Shown: positions 12,465 to 20,991, numbered from the stretch's first letter. The stretch: 64,000 nucleotides of DNA from Gammaproteobacteria bacterium (GCA_016209015.1 JACQWY010000021.1:1-64000), one strand, 5' to 3'. A program made the numbers and translations. The notes: generated by a model not told the origin, from the sequence alone.

Positions 12465-12473
12465 GCCCGCCGT

Positions 12474-13151
12474 TCAACGGCCGCCCGGCGCGTGGAGATC
12501 GACGAGCCCGACCTTCAGCGCGATGAGACAGAGCTCGACGTCCGTCTGGACATTGAGCTTCTTGCGCATATTGCACCGATGGGTCTGGACGGTCTTCTCC
12601 GTCACGCCATTGCGGCGCGCGATTTCCTTGACCGTGAAGCCGCGCGCGATGTCGCCGAGCACCGCGGATTCCTTCGCCGTCAGCCCGCGCACTTTCTCGA
12701 TCGGTCCCGAGCCCATGTTGCAGGTCGCGAGGAACGCCGCGACCTGCGGACTCACCGCCATGTCGCCGGCCGCGACGCGCTTGATGCCGTCGATGATCTC
12801 CTTCACGCCGACGCGTTTGGAGATGAATCCGAACGCGCCGCTCTCGAGCAGCGCCGCGGGATGATAGTCCGAGTCGTGCATCGAGAGTCCGATGATCCGC
12901 AAATGCGGGCAGGCCGCGAGCAACTGGCGCGCGACACCGATGCCGTCCTCCTGCTCGAGCTCGATGTCGAGCAACAGGATGTCGACGGCCTGATTGCGCA
13001 CGAGCTGCAGGGCCGCGGCACCGCGGTTCACGAGCCCGACGATGTGCAGCGCGCTGTCGCCGGCGAGGCGGTGCGCGAGCAATTCGCCGAGGAACTTGTG
13101 GTCATCGACGATCGCAACGCGATAAGGGACTTTGAGCGGTCTGGCGAGCAT
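12474..13151 (-). CDS. Two-component response regulator, NarL/FixJ (LuxR) type
   Basis: A 225-residue regulator. The receiver domain begins RVAIVDDHKFLGELL, has the phospho-acceptor aspartate in ILLLDIELEQEDG and the conserved lysine in FISKRVGVKEI. A LuxR helix-turn-helix follows: LTAKESAVLGDIARG, KEIARRNGVTEKTVQTH. The true start is ATG at 13151, with AAGGAG 9 nt upstream; longer versions are non-coding. No histidine kinase is adjacent, so it is an orphan here. It ends 9 nt from the convergent dehydrogenase gene. Confidence 0.9.
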   Translation of the reverse strand: MLARPLKVPYRVAIVDDHKFLGELLAHRLAGDSALHIVGLVNRGAAALQLVRNQAVDILLLDIELEQEDGIGVARQLLAACPHLRIIGLSMHDSDYHPAALLESGAFGFISKRVGVKEIIDGIKRVAAGDMAVSPQVAAFLATCNMGSGPIEKVRGLTAKESAVLGDIARGFTVKEIARRNGVTEKTVQTHRCNMRKKLNVQTDVELCLIALKVGLVDLHAPGGR

Positions 13152-13388
13152 GGCATTGCACTCCTTGCAGAAGGGTCGCCCCTGACTGTGTCGCGGACCA
13201 GCTTGTCCGTGACGCCACGCCGGGTGCTCTCGAGGCCCCGGCATTCCATTCCAAGACCAAAGGCCGCCCCTGTCTGACGCCGATCCCGGCGCGGCCACGG
13301 CAAGGTCGGAAGCGGCGGCCCGGGAAGCGGGCCGCCAGGACGGATTCTAGCCGTAGCCGGCGCGCTCACCAAGCATGCGGCTGAACTT

Positions 13389-13880
13389 TCACTTCGCGTT
13401 CGTTGCGCGCGTCAGCTCGAGATGCAGGATCGGATTCGGCAACTGGCGCTCGGATTCGCACCAGGCCGCGCCGAGCGTCACGCCGTCCTCGCTCCGGTGC
13501 TCCCAGGGCTTCGCCGCCGTGTAAGGCGTCGGCAGCAGGGTCTGAAGCTTCCTGTCGAGCGCGTCGCGCGCAGCCGTGCAATCGGCGAGCGAGGCGAATG
13601 CGCGTTCCGCGTGGATGAAGTCGACGATCTTGCCTTCGCGCAGGATACGCATTTCCGTGTCGTGGAAAATCGCATTGACGACCTTGTCGACGATCGGGAT
13701 GCGCATCGTATAGAACGGCTCGACCTTGGCCGGCAATCCGTAATCGTAGGAGTGCGTGAGCGGCAGACCGGGCTGCCCGCCGAAGGCGAGCACGAACTGC
13801 GGATTCTCGGTGGCGCCGTGCGCGTAACCGGTGGAAAAGAGCGTGAGGGCGAGCAGGGCCGAAAATTTCGCGTTGCGCAT
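13389..13880 (-). CDS. Exported protein of unknown function
   Basis: A 163-residue protein with a signal peptide (FSALLALTLFSTGYAHG, cleavage near residue 22). The mature protein contains two cysteines and the segments FVLAFGGQPG, MRILREGKIVDF and LGAAWCESERQLPNP. No known family is recognised. The ATG at 13880 is chosen because the signal peptide starts there. A 9-bp GC hairpin lies downstream at 13314-13336 without a T tract. Confidence 0.55.
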   Translation of the reverse strand: MRNAKFSALLALTLFSTGYAHGATENPQFVLAFGGQPGLPLTHSYDYGLPAKVEPFYTMRIPIVDKVVNAIFHDTEMRILREGKIVDFIHAERAFASLADCTAARDALDRKLQTLLPTPYTAAKPWEHRSEDGVTLGAAWCESERQLPNPILHLELTRATNAK

Positions 13881-13963
13881 CGATAGGCTGGTCCGGGTTG
13901 TGGCCCCGGCGCGCGGGGCGTTTGGCAGAGAGTCTCGGGCGATTATATGCGATGCACACCGCG

Positions 13964-13991
13964 CAAAAGAAAACCCCGCCATGCGGCGGGG
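13964..13991 (-). terminator. Rho-independent terminator after the luciferase-like gene
   Basis: On the minus strand, CCCCGCC and GGCGGGG form a 7-bp stem around a GCAT loop. It is followed by TTTTCTTTT. It lies 29 nt after the stop at 14020 and separates that gene from the next minus-strand gene. Confidence 0.85.
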
Positions 13992-14019
13992 TCCTCGTCG
14001 CCATCACCGGTCGACCGTC

Positions 14020-15051
14020 TCACTTGAACGCGGGCATGACTTCCTTCGCGAAAAGCTCGACCGAGGTCATCGCGTCCTTGCCGCGGATGCCGGGCATGTG
14101 CATCCAGCACACGCATTCCGTGCAGCCGAGGCCGTCGCGGTATTTCTTGATTTCCCGGGTTGCGAACTCCGGCGTGCCCACGATGTAACGCTTCTTCAGG
14201 TTCTCGAAGTCCACCGTGTTCATGTCCGTCACCACGCTGCCGTCGTCGTTGCGCAGCGCGCGCTCTCCGGCCTGGGAGGCGCGGCCGTAGAGCTCGCGGT
14301 AGAGGTGATTGATGGCCGGAGCGGCGAGCTCCTCCGCTTTCGCCTGCGTCGGCGCGACGAATACCTGGCGGATGATCGGCCGCGCGGGAATCGTCCAACC
14401 GATCTCCTTCGCCATGACTTCATAGGGCTGGAAGTGGTGGCGCAGCTCCTCGACACCGTGACGCGGCGACATGATCTGAATCGCGTGTCTCTTGGCCGCG
14501 CGCTGCAGCGACTTCGTCGCCGAGACGCCGTACCAGATTTCCGGATACGGCTTCTGCACGGGCTTCGGCGTCATCACCGTGGGCGGCACCTTGAAGTACT
14601 TGCCCTGGAATTCGAACTCGTCTTTCGTCCACGCCGTGACCATGAGATCGAGCGCTTCCTCCATGCGGCCCACGCGCTCGGCGCGCGGAATGCCGTGCGC
14701 GGCGAATTCCTCTTCGATGTAGCCCGGCGCGACGCCGAGGATGATGCGGCCTTGGGCGATGTTGTCGAGCACGGCGATGTCTTCGGCGAGCTTGAGCGGC
14801 GCGTACATCGGCAGCAGCAGCACGGCCGTGCCGATCTTCATCTTCTTCGTCACCGCCGCCATCGCGCCCATCGTGGGGATCGGACCCGGGCAGAGGCCGT
14901 CCGTCTGCACGTGATGGGTGGCGAGGAAGGCCGAGTTGTAACCGAGCTCTTCCGCGCGCGGCAGGCAGGCGAGCATGTCCTGATAGGGTTCGTGCCAGGC
15001 AATGCCGCAGCCGGGCGGCAACTGGAAGGTGAACAGCAAGCCGAACTTCAT
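14020..15051 (-). CDS. LLM-class (bacterial luciferase-like) flavin-dependent oxidoreductase
   Basis: A 343-residue TIM-barrel oxidoreductase using reduced FMN or F420. Family features include LGYNSAFLATHHV near residue 40, GTAVLLLPMYAPLKLAEDIAV near 75-95, the RIILGVAPGY segment near 105, and a C-terminal FATREIKKYRDGLGCTE. It resembles monooxygenases acting on small organic substrates, but the substrate is unknown. pxpA lies upstream on the same strand with a 55-nt gap, so co-transcription is plausible. A good terminator follows. Confidence 0.85.
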   Translation of the reverse strand: MKFGLLFTFQLPPGCGIAWHEPYQDMLACLPRAEELGYNSAFLATHHVQTDGLCPGPIPTMGAMAAVTKKMKIGTAVLLLPMYAPLKLAEDIAVLDNIAQGRIILGVAPGYIEEEFAAHGIPRAERVGRMEEALDLMVTAWTKDEFEFQGKYFKVPPTVMTPKPVQKPYPEIWYGVSATKSLQRAAKRHAIQIMSPRHGVEELRHHFQPYEVMAKEIGWTIPARPIIRQVFVAPTQAKAEELAAPAINHLYRELYGRASQAGERALRNDDGSVVTDMNTVDFENLKKRYIVGTPEFATREIKKYRDGLGCTECVCWMHMPGIRGKDAMTSVELFAKEVMPAFK

Positions 15052-15106
15052 GGATGTGACCTCTCTTTCTCTTCGGATGTGGTGCCGCGGACGGCGCCTT
15101 CGTGCG

Positions 15107-15871
15107 TCACAGGTTGACGGCCGTGACCGTGCAACCGATGTCCTTCAGCCGCTGCTTGATGGCCGCGGCGACCTGCACCGCGTTCGGTCCGTCGCCGTGA
15201 ATGCAGAGGCTCTCCGCGTCGAGCTCGACGAGCGTGCCGTCCATCGCCTGCACTTTGCCCGTCTCGACGTAGCGCTGGACCTGATCGCAGGCGAACGCGA
15301 CATCCGTCTCGTGCTTGTGGCGCTGGATGACGAGCGAGCCGTCGGCGGCGTACTGCAGATCGGGATAGATCTCTCCCACGACGCGGATCCCGAGGTTCTT
15401 GCACGCCGTCGGGAGCGCTGCGCTCGTCGGCGCGGGCCAGTACAGCATCGGCTTGTCGGTGAGCTTCCGGATCGCCTCGGCGACCGCCTCGGCGAGATCC
15501 TGCTGCGCTTTCAGCACGGAGTAGAACGCGCCATGCGGCTTGATGTGATGGAGCTTCAGCCCGTGCACGGCGAGCGAGGCCTGCAGCGCGCCGACCTGGT
15601 AGACGACATAGGCATGCGCGTCGTCGGGCGTGATGTTCATGAAGCGCCGGCCGAAGCCGAGCAGATCCGGCAGCCCCGGGTGCGCGCCTATCTCGATCTT
15701 GTGTTCTTTCGCGAGCTTGACGGTGTTGAGCATCGTGAGCGGATCGCTCGCATGGAATCCGCAGGCCACGTTCGCGGTCGTGATGTAGGGCATCATCCCG
15801 GCGTCGTCACCCATGTTCCAGTTACCGAAGCTCTCGCCCATGTCGCAGTTGACGTCCATCCGGCTCAACAT
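15107..15871 (-). CDS. pxpA: 5-oxoprolinase subunit A (LamB/YcsF family)
   Basis: A 254-residue protein of normal PxpA length. Hallmarks are MDVNCDMGESFG at the N-terminus, ANVACGFHASDP near 38, GAHPGLPDLLGFGRR near 68-83, and LCIHGDGPNAV near 220. PxpA with PxpB and PxpC opens 5-oxoproline to glutamate using ATP. No pxpBC genes are in the window. The neighbour is a flavin oxidoreductase, so a role in lactam or related ring opening can be imagined but is not shown. The ATG at 15871 has GGAGG 8 nt upstream and is preferred over a TTG at 15886. Confidence 0.88.
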   Translation of the reverse strand: MLSRMDVNCDMGESFGNWNMGDDAGMMPYITTANVACGFHASDPLTMLNTVKLAKEHKIEIGAHPGLPDLLGFGRRFMNITPDDAHAYVVYQVGALQASLAVHGLKLHHIKPHGAFYSVLKAQQDLAEAVAEAIRKLTDKPMLYWPAPTSAALPTACKNLGIRVVGEIYPDLQYAADGSLVIQRHKHETDVAFACDQVQRYVETGKVQAMDGTLVELDAESLCIHGDGPNAVQVAAAIKQRLKDIGCTVTAVNL

Positions 15872-16093
15872 CGCATTGCCCTCCAATAGAAACAGCTTCG
15901 CCGGAGTTTACCCGCCACCCGGAGCCATCGCCATACAGCAGCGGATGTCCTCACCGGCAGCCCTCTGCGCGACCGAAACCGCAAATTCCCGACCCCGGCC
16001 CATGCGTCCGCGCAAGTTTTCACCGCCGCCCGCCCCCGCACCGGTCGGCCTGCGGAAAACCACGCATGTCGAGCCCGTCCAAGCCCAATTCAT

Positions 16094-16122
16094 TTGACAC
16101 ACCAGAGCCCGATCCCGATAAT
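16094..16122 (+). promoter_or_regulatory. Sigma-70 promoter of tRNA-Arg
   Basis: A perfect -35 TTGACA at 16094-16099 and a -10 GATAAT at 16117-16122 are separated by 17 bp. The tRNA starts 12 nt after the -10 box, so transcription begins almost at the tRNA 5' end. Confidence 0.85.
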
Positions 16123-16134
16123 CCCCGCTCCCGC

Positions 16135-16211
16135 GCGCCCGTAGCTCAGTTGGATAGAGTACCTGGCTACGAACCAGGGGGTCGGAGGTTCGAATCCTTC
16201 CGGGCGCGCCA
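16135..16211 (+). tRNA. tRNA-Arg (ACG anticodon)
   Basis: A 77-nt cloverleaf with acceptor arm GCGCCCG pairing CGGGCGC, anticodon loop CTACGAA giving ACG, TTCGAAT T-loop and encoded CCA. The ACG anticodon needs A-to-I editing by TadA to read CGN codons. Confidence 0.97.
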
Positions 16212-16249
16212 GATCGAAAAAGCCGGCCTCGCGCCGGCTTTTTCGATCT
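16212..16249 (+). terminator. Terminator of tRNA-Arg
   Basis: A near-perfect 16-17 bp stem (GATCGAAAAAGCCGGC with GCCGGCTTTTTCGATC) around a CTCGC-type loop begins right after the CCA end. The T run lies within the stem's 3' arm. It can act on both strands. Confidence 0.85.
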
Positions 16250-16376
16250 GATGGGTCCCGGTTGACGAGAAGCTCGGGGTTCGACCGATTCGCAAAGCGA
16301 ATCGGGACGCGCGGAGCGCGCCCCGCAGGGGTGAGCGCACGCAACGAGCGTGCGCGAAGCTATCTTTCCGATCCCG

Positions 16377-17510
16377 TCAGCTCGTCGATGAGCCGCGCGC
16401 GTGCAGCGGCCGCACGCCGTTTCGACCTGCGGGCGCGGCGAGCAGCGCTAAGGCCGCCGCGAACAGCGCAACCGCCGGCGGTAACGGCACGGTGGAGGCT
16501 TCGACGAACTGTACGGTGAACGGCAGGCTCGCGAGATCGAACGTTCCGGTGGGATCGCTGAGTCCGGTGATCGCGAGGTGCGAGGTGTTCGCGAAATTCG
16601 CGCCGAGCAGGCCGAAGGTGTAGTCCAGCCCTCCGAAATCCGCCATCGCAGTCTGGGTCAGATTGAAGTGGTAGCTGCCCACGGCGGTATTGGTCGACGA
16701 GTCGTAGAAGAAATTCGCGACGAGACCGTCGAGCAGCGCGAAATGATTGAACACCCGTACTTCATCGAAGGGCAGCCACTCCAGTCCGCCGATGACGTCC
16801 ACCCCGCCCGGGACCGTGCCGGCCGGATAGAAGTCATCGAGCGTCCAGTCCTGATACGCCGACAGTTCCGCCGGGCCCGCGCCCTGGGCATGGCCGCGCA
16901 CCGTCACTTCACCCGCGGAGAGGTATTCGCTGCCGCGCATCAGCGATTCGCGGAAACTGGCCGAGCTGTACCAACTGATGTTCGACGAATAGCCGAGGTA
17001 GCCCGTGGTCTGATGGACGAAGTTCGCGGCGAGCGGACAACCGTTCGGACAGCGCGCCGCGAATTCGGCCACGGCGGCCGGGCTCTGCGATAGATCGGCG
17101 ACGACCCAGGCATTGAGGTCGATCCTGACGGTTGCCGAAGCGCTGCCGACGCGGTTGCCCCAACTCCTCGCGACCGCCGCGACGCCGGCGTCGATTCCCG
17201 AGTCGGCATACGTTCTGCCGTTGGCTAATCCACCTTTGGCCAGGGCGAATCCTCCGGCGTTCGTTTCCGGGTCGACTGCTTCGGCGAAGACATTCGGCAG
17301 CGGAATCCAGGGCAACTCCCGGACGGGTCGCCCGGGGTCATTGAATTTCTGGGTGTAAAGATTCGGCGCCGTACCGCATGCGTCGTGCATCCCGGCCTCG
17401 GTGAGGAGCAAGGTAGCTTTAGCGGTCGGTCCGAGCGCGCAGCTCAGCGCCAGCACGAAGAACGATGAGCAGGCGCGCCGCGCGCCGCGGCGATCTCCGT
17501 CGCTGCTCAT
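16377..17510 (-). CDS. Exported protein with a VPLPPA/PEP-CTERM-like C-terminal sorting signal
   Basis: A 377-residue protein. It starts with a signal peptide (SSFFVLALSCALGPTAKA) and ends with VPLPPAVALFAAALALLAA followed by basic residues. That tail is the tripartite layout of PEP-CTERM/VPLPA sorting signals: motif, hydrophobic helix, positive tail. Such proteins are processed by an exosortase and released or anchored outside the cell. The mature part has a few paired cysteines (CPNGCP) and no recognised catalytic domain. No exosortase gene is in the window. The start at 17510 is chosen by the signal peptide. Confidence 0.7.
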   Translation of the reverse strand: MSSDGDRRGARRACSSFFVLALSCALGPTAKATLLLTEAGMHDACGTAPNLYTQKFNDPGRPVRELPWIPLPNVFAEAVDPETNAGGFALAKGGLANGRTYADSGIDAGVAAVARSWGNRVGSASATVRIDLNAWVVADLSQSPAAVAEFAARCPNGCPLAANFVHQTTGYLGYSSNISWYSSASFRESLMRGSEYLSAGEVTVRGHAQGAGPAELSAYQDWTLDDFYPAGTVPGGVDVIGGLEWLPFDEVRVFNHFALLDGLVANFFYDSSTNTAVGSYHFNLTQTAMADFGGLDYTFGLLGANFANTSHLAITGLSDPTGTFDLASLPFTVQFVEASTVPLPPAVALFAAALALLAAPAGRNGVRPLHARGSSTS

Positions 17511-17823
17511 GCGCGTTGTCCCGCTCGCGGCGCCGGCGCCGGGACGGCCGTTCCGGGCACGCTGGAGAGCGTTCGCCACAGCATCGGTTCCGGGAACGCG
17601 TCGTGCCGCCCGCAACGGGGCCGAACGTGAGAGCTCGATAACGGCATGGGGCCCTCCGTGTCGTGTCCGACGCAAGCGCCGGACCTCGAGGTGAACGAAA
17701 TTCGACGCGGCCTGACGCAGGGCAGCCGTCCCGACCACGACGCGCCCGGTACAAGCTAGAGCGCCCGCCGGGATGAGGAAATCGGACAAATGTAGTACGA
17801 CATTCGACATGGATCGGCGCCAC

Positions 17824-17940
17824 GACGCCGCGCGAGGAATCGTCCGGTGTGGACGGCACTTTCGCGGCGCGGATGGCACCCGTTCGTTCGTCGACGAGCA
17901 AGAGATCGGTGAACGTACCCCCGACGTCCACTCCTAAATA
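17824..17940 (-). pseudogene. Remnant of hydantoinase/oxoprolinase subunit A, N-terminal 39 codons
   Basis: The frame reads YLGVDVGGTFTDLLLVDE and then KVPSTPDDSSRGV, the unmistakable N-terminal phosphate-binding region of HyuA/OplA proteins. A TGA lies four codons before it and the homology stops after about 39 residues. The rest of the roughly 700-residue protein is absent. It differs from the intact gene at 31013-33130, so it is not a recent copy of it. Confidence 0.75.
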
Positions 17941-18066
17941 GACGGTGACTCATGGCGGCACGCGATGATCTTGTTCTGGTATACGGGACCGCCGTGAGCG
18001 GCAGCACTTCGGTCCAACGGTCATGAAGTTTGTGCAGCGCCCGCAATCATGAAGGACGCGAAGAGG

Positions 18067-18152
18067 GAATTGGGGTCAGGTTCGATTTCGCGGCCAACGT
18101 AATGGCGCGTACCCGGGCGCTCGCCCGCGAATTCGAACCTGACCCCATTTCC
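18067..18152. repeat. Inverted pair of GGGGTCAGGTTCGA repeats
   Basis: GGGGTCAGGTTCGA at 18072-18085 faces its reverse complement at 18133-18146. The flanks (GGAATT, CGCGG) are also partly complementary. The same core recurs at 43255-43415. Confidence 0.85.
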
Positions 18153-18459
18153 CGCCGGCGCCGCCGCTCTTTCACGGCAAACCTATAGCATCGAAATCTC
18201 CGCGCAAATGCGGGTTTTTTTGTCGCGATGCCGCATCGATGGCGCTCGCGGCGTGTATTGCGGTGCGATTCCGCGCTCGCGCCACAGGTCGTACGTCAGC
18301 CGTGCCGTCGGCGCCGCAAATTCCGACAAGTGAGTCCAATGTGGTAGCGACGCGGTGCGCCGAGGCGTTGCCGATTTTGAGATCCACGCCCTGTCGATCC
18401 CGGTCCGCATTCGGGCACGGCTCGCTAATGCTGAAGTCCGGCCAAGGGAGGGCTCCATC

Positions 18460-19185
18460 GTGCCGGACGACGTGCTCGCGCTGTTCGCCGCCATGCGCTG
18501 GCAGGACTGGGCCGGGAATGCCTGTTACACCCTGCTCGCACTCTCGTACGTCTTCACGAACATGCTGTGGCTGCGCGTGCTCGCAATCGTCTCGCTCGGC
18601 TTCGAAGCCGTTTACTTCTGTTTCGGCGCCTCCGAGCCCTCGTGGGTCGGGATCGCCTGGAACGTGGCGTTCGTCGCGATCAACGCGGTGATGCTCGTGC
18701 TCCTGCTGCATGAACGTCGGCTGCTCCTGCTCAGCGCCGACGAGGCGATCCTGAAGCGCGGACTGTTCGCGGATCTCGATGCCATGAATTTCGGCCGCCT
18801 GCTCCGCATCGGCGAGTGGGTGGAACTGCCACGCGGTGCGGTGTTGACGCGCGAGGGGGAGCCGGTCGATTCGTTCTACGTGATCGCGGACGGTCTCGCC
18901 GAGGTCGACGTCGCGGGCCACATCGTCTCCATCCTGCAGAACGGATCCTTCGTCGGCGAAATGAGTCTGCTCACGAATGCGCGGGCTTCGGCGACCGTGA
19001 CGACGCTCGCCGTCTGCCGCGGGTTTCGCGTCGGGCAATCCGCGCTCGTCGCGCTGCTGTCCCGTCATCCCGAAATACGGGCGGGGCTCGATCGCACGAT
19101 CGGCCGCGACCTGGCCCGCAAACTGAGGAACACCCGCGGCCGGCCGATGGGCATGAATCGAGCCGGCGAGCTCGGCAGCGGTTGA
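18460..19185 (+). CDS. Popeye-domain membrane protein with cyclic-nucleotide-binding fold
   Basis: About 241 residues. Three hydrophobic helices occupy residues 12-85 (CYTLLALSYVFTNMLW, VLAIVSLGFEAVYFCF, VAFVAINAVMLVLLL). A cyclic-nucleotide-binding beta roll follows: LPRGAVLTREGEPVDSFYVI, then SFVGEMSLLTNARASATV. This is the arrangement of the Popeye (POPDC) family, which binds cAMP in animals; bacterial members are poorly studied. The GTG at 18460 is preferred because GGGAGG lies about 7 nt upstream; an ATG at 18493 is the alternative. No adjacent gene suggests a pathway. Confidence 0.7.
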   Translation: MPDDVLALFAAMRWQDWAGNACYTLLALSYVFTNMLWLRVLAIVSLGFEAVYFCFGASEPSWVGIAWNVAFVAINAVMLVLLLHERRLLLLSADEAILKRGLFADLDAMNFGRLLRIGEWVELPRGAVLTREGEPVDSFYVIADGLAEVDVAGHIVSILQNGSFVGEMSLLTNARASATVTTLAVCRGFRVGQSALVALLSRHPEIRAGLDRTIGRDLARKLRNTRGRPMGMNRAGELGSG

Positions 19186-19253
19186 ATGGGCAACCCGCCG
19201 GCGCCGGGCTCGCTCCTAGGATTCGATCGGGTGCACGCGCCCGGTGCGATCCC

Positions 19254-19664
19254 TCACGAAAGCCCCGAGATGTCGAGCACGTGATTGCGCAGCCAATCGT
19301 TCAGGTATTCGAGCACGTCGAGCCGCGACACGTCCCGGCCTTCGCGCAGCCTGTCGCAGACGGCGACGATCCGGCGCGAAAACTCGCGGTGCTGCGCGAC
19401 GTGGGCGCCCGCAACCGCGGAACAGGCCAGGTCGTAGCCGACGCGTTTCATCAATTCCTCTTCCGTCACGAAGTGCAGGACCGCGTAAGCGAGGAGGTCA
19501 CGGACAATCTGTCCGGGCAGCGCGTTCTCCCGCGAAGCGAGCAGGCGCCGGTTCGCGTCGCACAGGGTATCGACCAGGAACCTGTGCTGCCGGTCGATCG
19601 TCGCCACGCCCGTCGCCATGTCGTCCGACCACTCGATCGCTTCGAAAGGGAGCACTACGGGCAT
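19254..19664 (-). CDS. Bacteriohemerythrin
   Basis: A 136-residue hemerythrin that should bind O2 at a di-iron site. Iron ligands are visible in order: ATIDRQHRFL, LHFVTEEELM, AHVAQHREF and LRNHVLDI, with an upstream IEWSDDMATG. Its start codon lies inside the end of the EAL gene, a 10-bp overlap, so it is probably translated by coupling. Hemerythrin next to a c-di-GMP phosphodiesterase suggests an oxygen-sensing role, although here the EAL partner looks damaged. Confidence 0.88.
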   Translation of the reverse strand: MPVVLPFEAIEWSDDMATGVATIDRQHRFLVDTLCDANRRLLASRENALPGQIVRDLLAYAVLHFVTEEELMKRVGYDLACSAVAGAHVAQHREFSRRIVAVCDRLREGRDVSRLDVLEYLNDWLRNHVLDISGLS

Positions 19665-20350
19665 GACGGCATCCGGTGCGCCTGGAATTCGAGGTGCCAG
19701 GTCTCGAGCTCCCCGGCGGGCATCGGCCGCCCGAACCCATAGCCCTGGACGACGGCACAGCCGCGCGCGACGAGATTGCGGGCTTGCAATTCGGACTCCA
19801 CCCCTTCGGCGACGACGCGCAGGCCGAAGGCCCGGCCGAGGCCGATGACGCCTTCGACGATGGCCTGGTCCTCCGCATCCTCGAGCATGCCGCGGACGAA
19901 GGACTGATCGATCTTCAGCTCCTCGACGCTCAGCCGGCGCAGGTACACCAGTGAGGAATAGCCGGTGCCGAAATCGTCGAGCGAAAAACCGATCCCCATC
20001 GCCAGGCATTCGACGATCACGGATTCGATCGGCGCGAGCTCCTCGAGATCCGACGTTTCCACGATCTCCATCAGCAGCCGCCTGCCGGGCATTTCCGGCC
20101 AGTGCCGGACTACGGCGTTGCGCAGGTCCTCGATGAAGGTGGGCGATTTCAGATGGCGCGGGAAGACGTTGATGCTGATCGGGACGTCGAGCGCGCCCTC
20201 GTGCCAGGCGCCCTCGGGAAGTCGATTTGCAGAGTGCCGATCATGCCAGGGTAGCGGCATGCCGGTCGGAATTCGTACTCCGCGAGTCGCACCGCGCGCA
20301 ACAGGCGGCGCAGCGCGAAGCCCGCAGTCGCGGTACTGATGTCGTGCCAC
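19655..20350 (-). pseudogene. EAL-domain c-di-GMP phosphodiesterase, N-terminally truncated
   Basis: The C-terminal two thirds of an EAL domain is intact: PISINVFPRHL, LLMEIVETSDL, GFSLDDFGTGYSSL, ELKIDQSFVRGM, VVAEGVES and GYGFGRPMPAGE. The beginning, including the EAL motif itself and the first metal and c-di-GMP contacts, is missing. The frame upstream of about 20210 reads as unrelated sequence (arginine- and alanine-rich). A different frame just upstream encodes a plausible protein end, so a deletion or recombination junction is likely near 20210-20230. Phosphodiesterase activity is not expected. It overlaps the hemerythrin gene. Confidence 0.7.
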
Positions 20351-20417
20351 TTTTCGGGCTCGTCGCGCTGGCGCCGCCCGGCACGGCGAGCGTCACGAGC
20401 GCCCGGCTCGCGGGCGG

Positions 20418-20991
20418 TCAGCCGAACCGGACCGGAAGGGCGCCCAGCACCCGGAAGAACGACGGCGACCAGGCAACGCCGCGCTCGACGATCGCAGGGC
20501 GCTCCACGCGCCGCACGAATTCGCCGATGGCCGCACGGGTGTCGAGGCGCGCGAGCTGATGGCCGAGACAGTAATGCTCGCCGCCGCCGAACGCGAGGTG
20601 CGGCGGTCCCTTGCGGGCGACATCGAAGCGATCGGGGTCATCGAAGACCGCGGGATCGCGGTTCGCCGAGCCGAGCATGGCGGCGCAGGCGTGCGTGCAC
20701 CTCGCCATCCTCGTCGAGCATGAATTCGCGGAAGCTGTCGCGCCGATCGTCGGGATCGAAATTCGGGTTCGTGCCGTCGCTCAGCGTCATGCGCGTCGGC
20801 GCGTTCTCGAACACCTCGACGATGTCGGCGTAGCGGGAGATGCGCCACGGGCCGAGCGGTGTCCGGTTCACGGGCGGGTGCTCCCGCAAGGGCTTCAGCG
20901 CCGGGCAGGGATCGTCGCGAAACGCGGGCGACACCGGGTTCGCACCGGCCCAGTCCGTATCGCTCGGCGCAACCAGGCCATCGACGGTCAT
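20418..20991 (-). pseudogene. Cytochrome P450 with its central part deleted
   Basis: From ATG 20991 the frame encodes a P450 N-terminus: FRDDPCPALKPLREHPPVN, GPWRISRYADIVEVFENA, and DEDGEVHARLRRHA, the end of helix C. At about 20690 the coding frame changes. The downstream frame, ending at 20418, gives the C-terminus: MLGSANRDPAVFDDPDRFD, then HLAFGGGEHYCLGHQLAR, the heme-cysteine loop. Everything between helix C and the ERR/perf region, some 220-240 residues, is absent. The joint also shifts the frame. An internal deletion therefore removed most of the substrate and oxygen sites. Confidence 0.85.

Larger units (their letters stand above)
17511..18459. other. Long gene-free interval
   Basis: About 950 bases hold no intact gene. 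They contain a hydantoinase A remnant (17824-17940), an inverted pair of GGGGTCAGG repeats (18067-18152) and a short GC hairpin followed by T residues near 18200-18221. The remaining open frames have no recognisable features. Confidence 0.7.

Noticed and set aside
18200-18221. Hairpin plus T run as a terminator on the plus strand
   Set aside because: The stem is only four base pairs and there is no upstream plus-strand gene to end.
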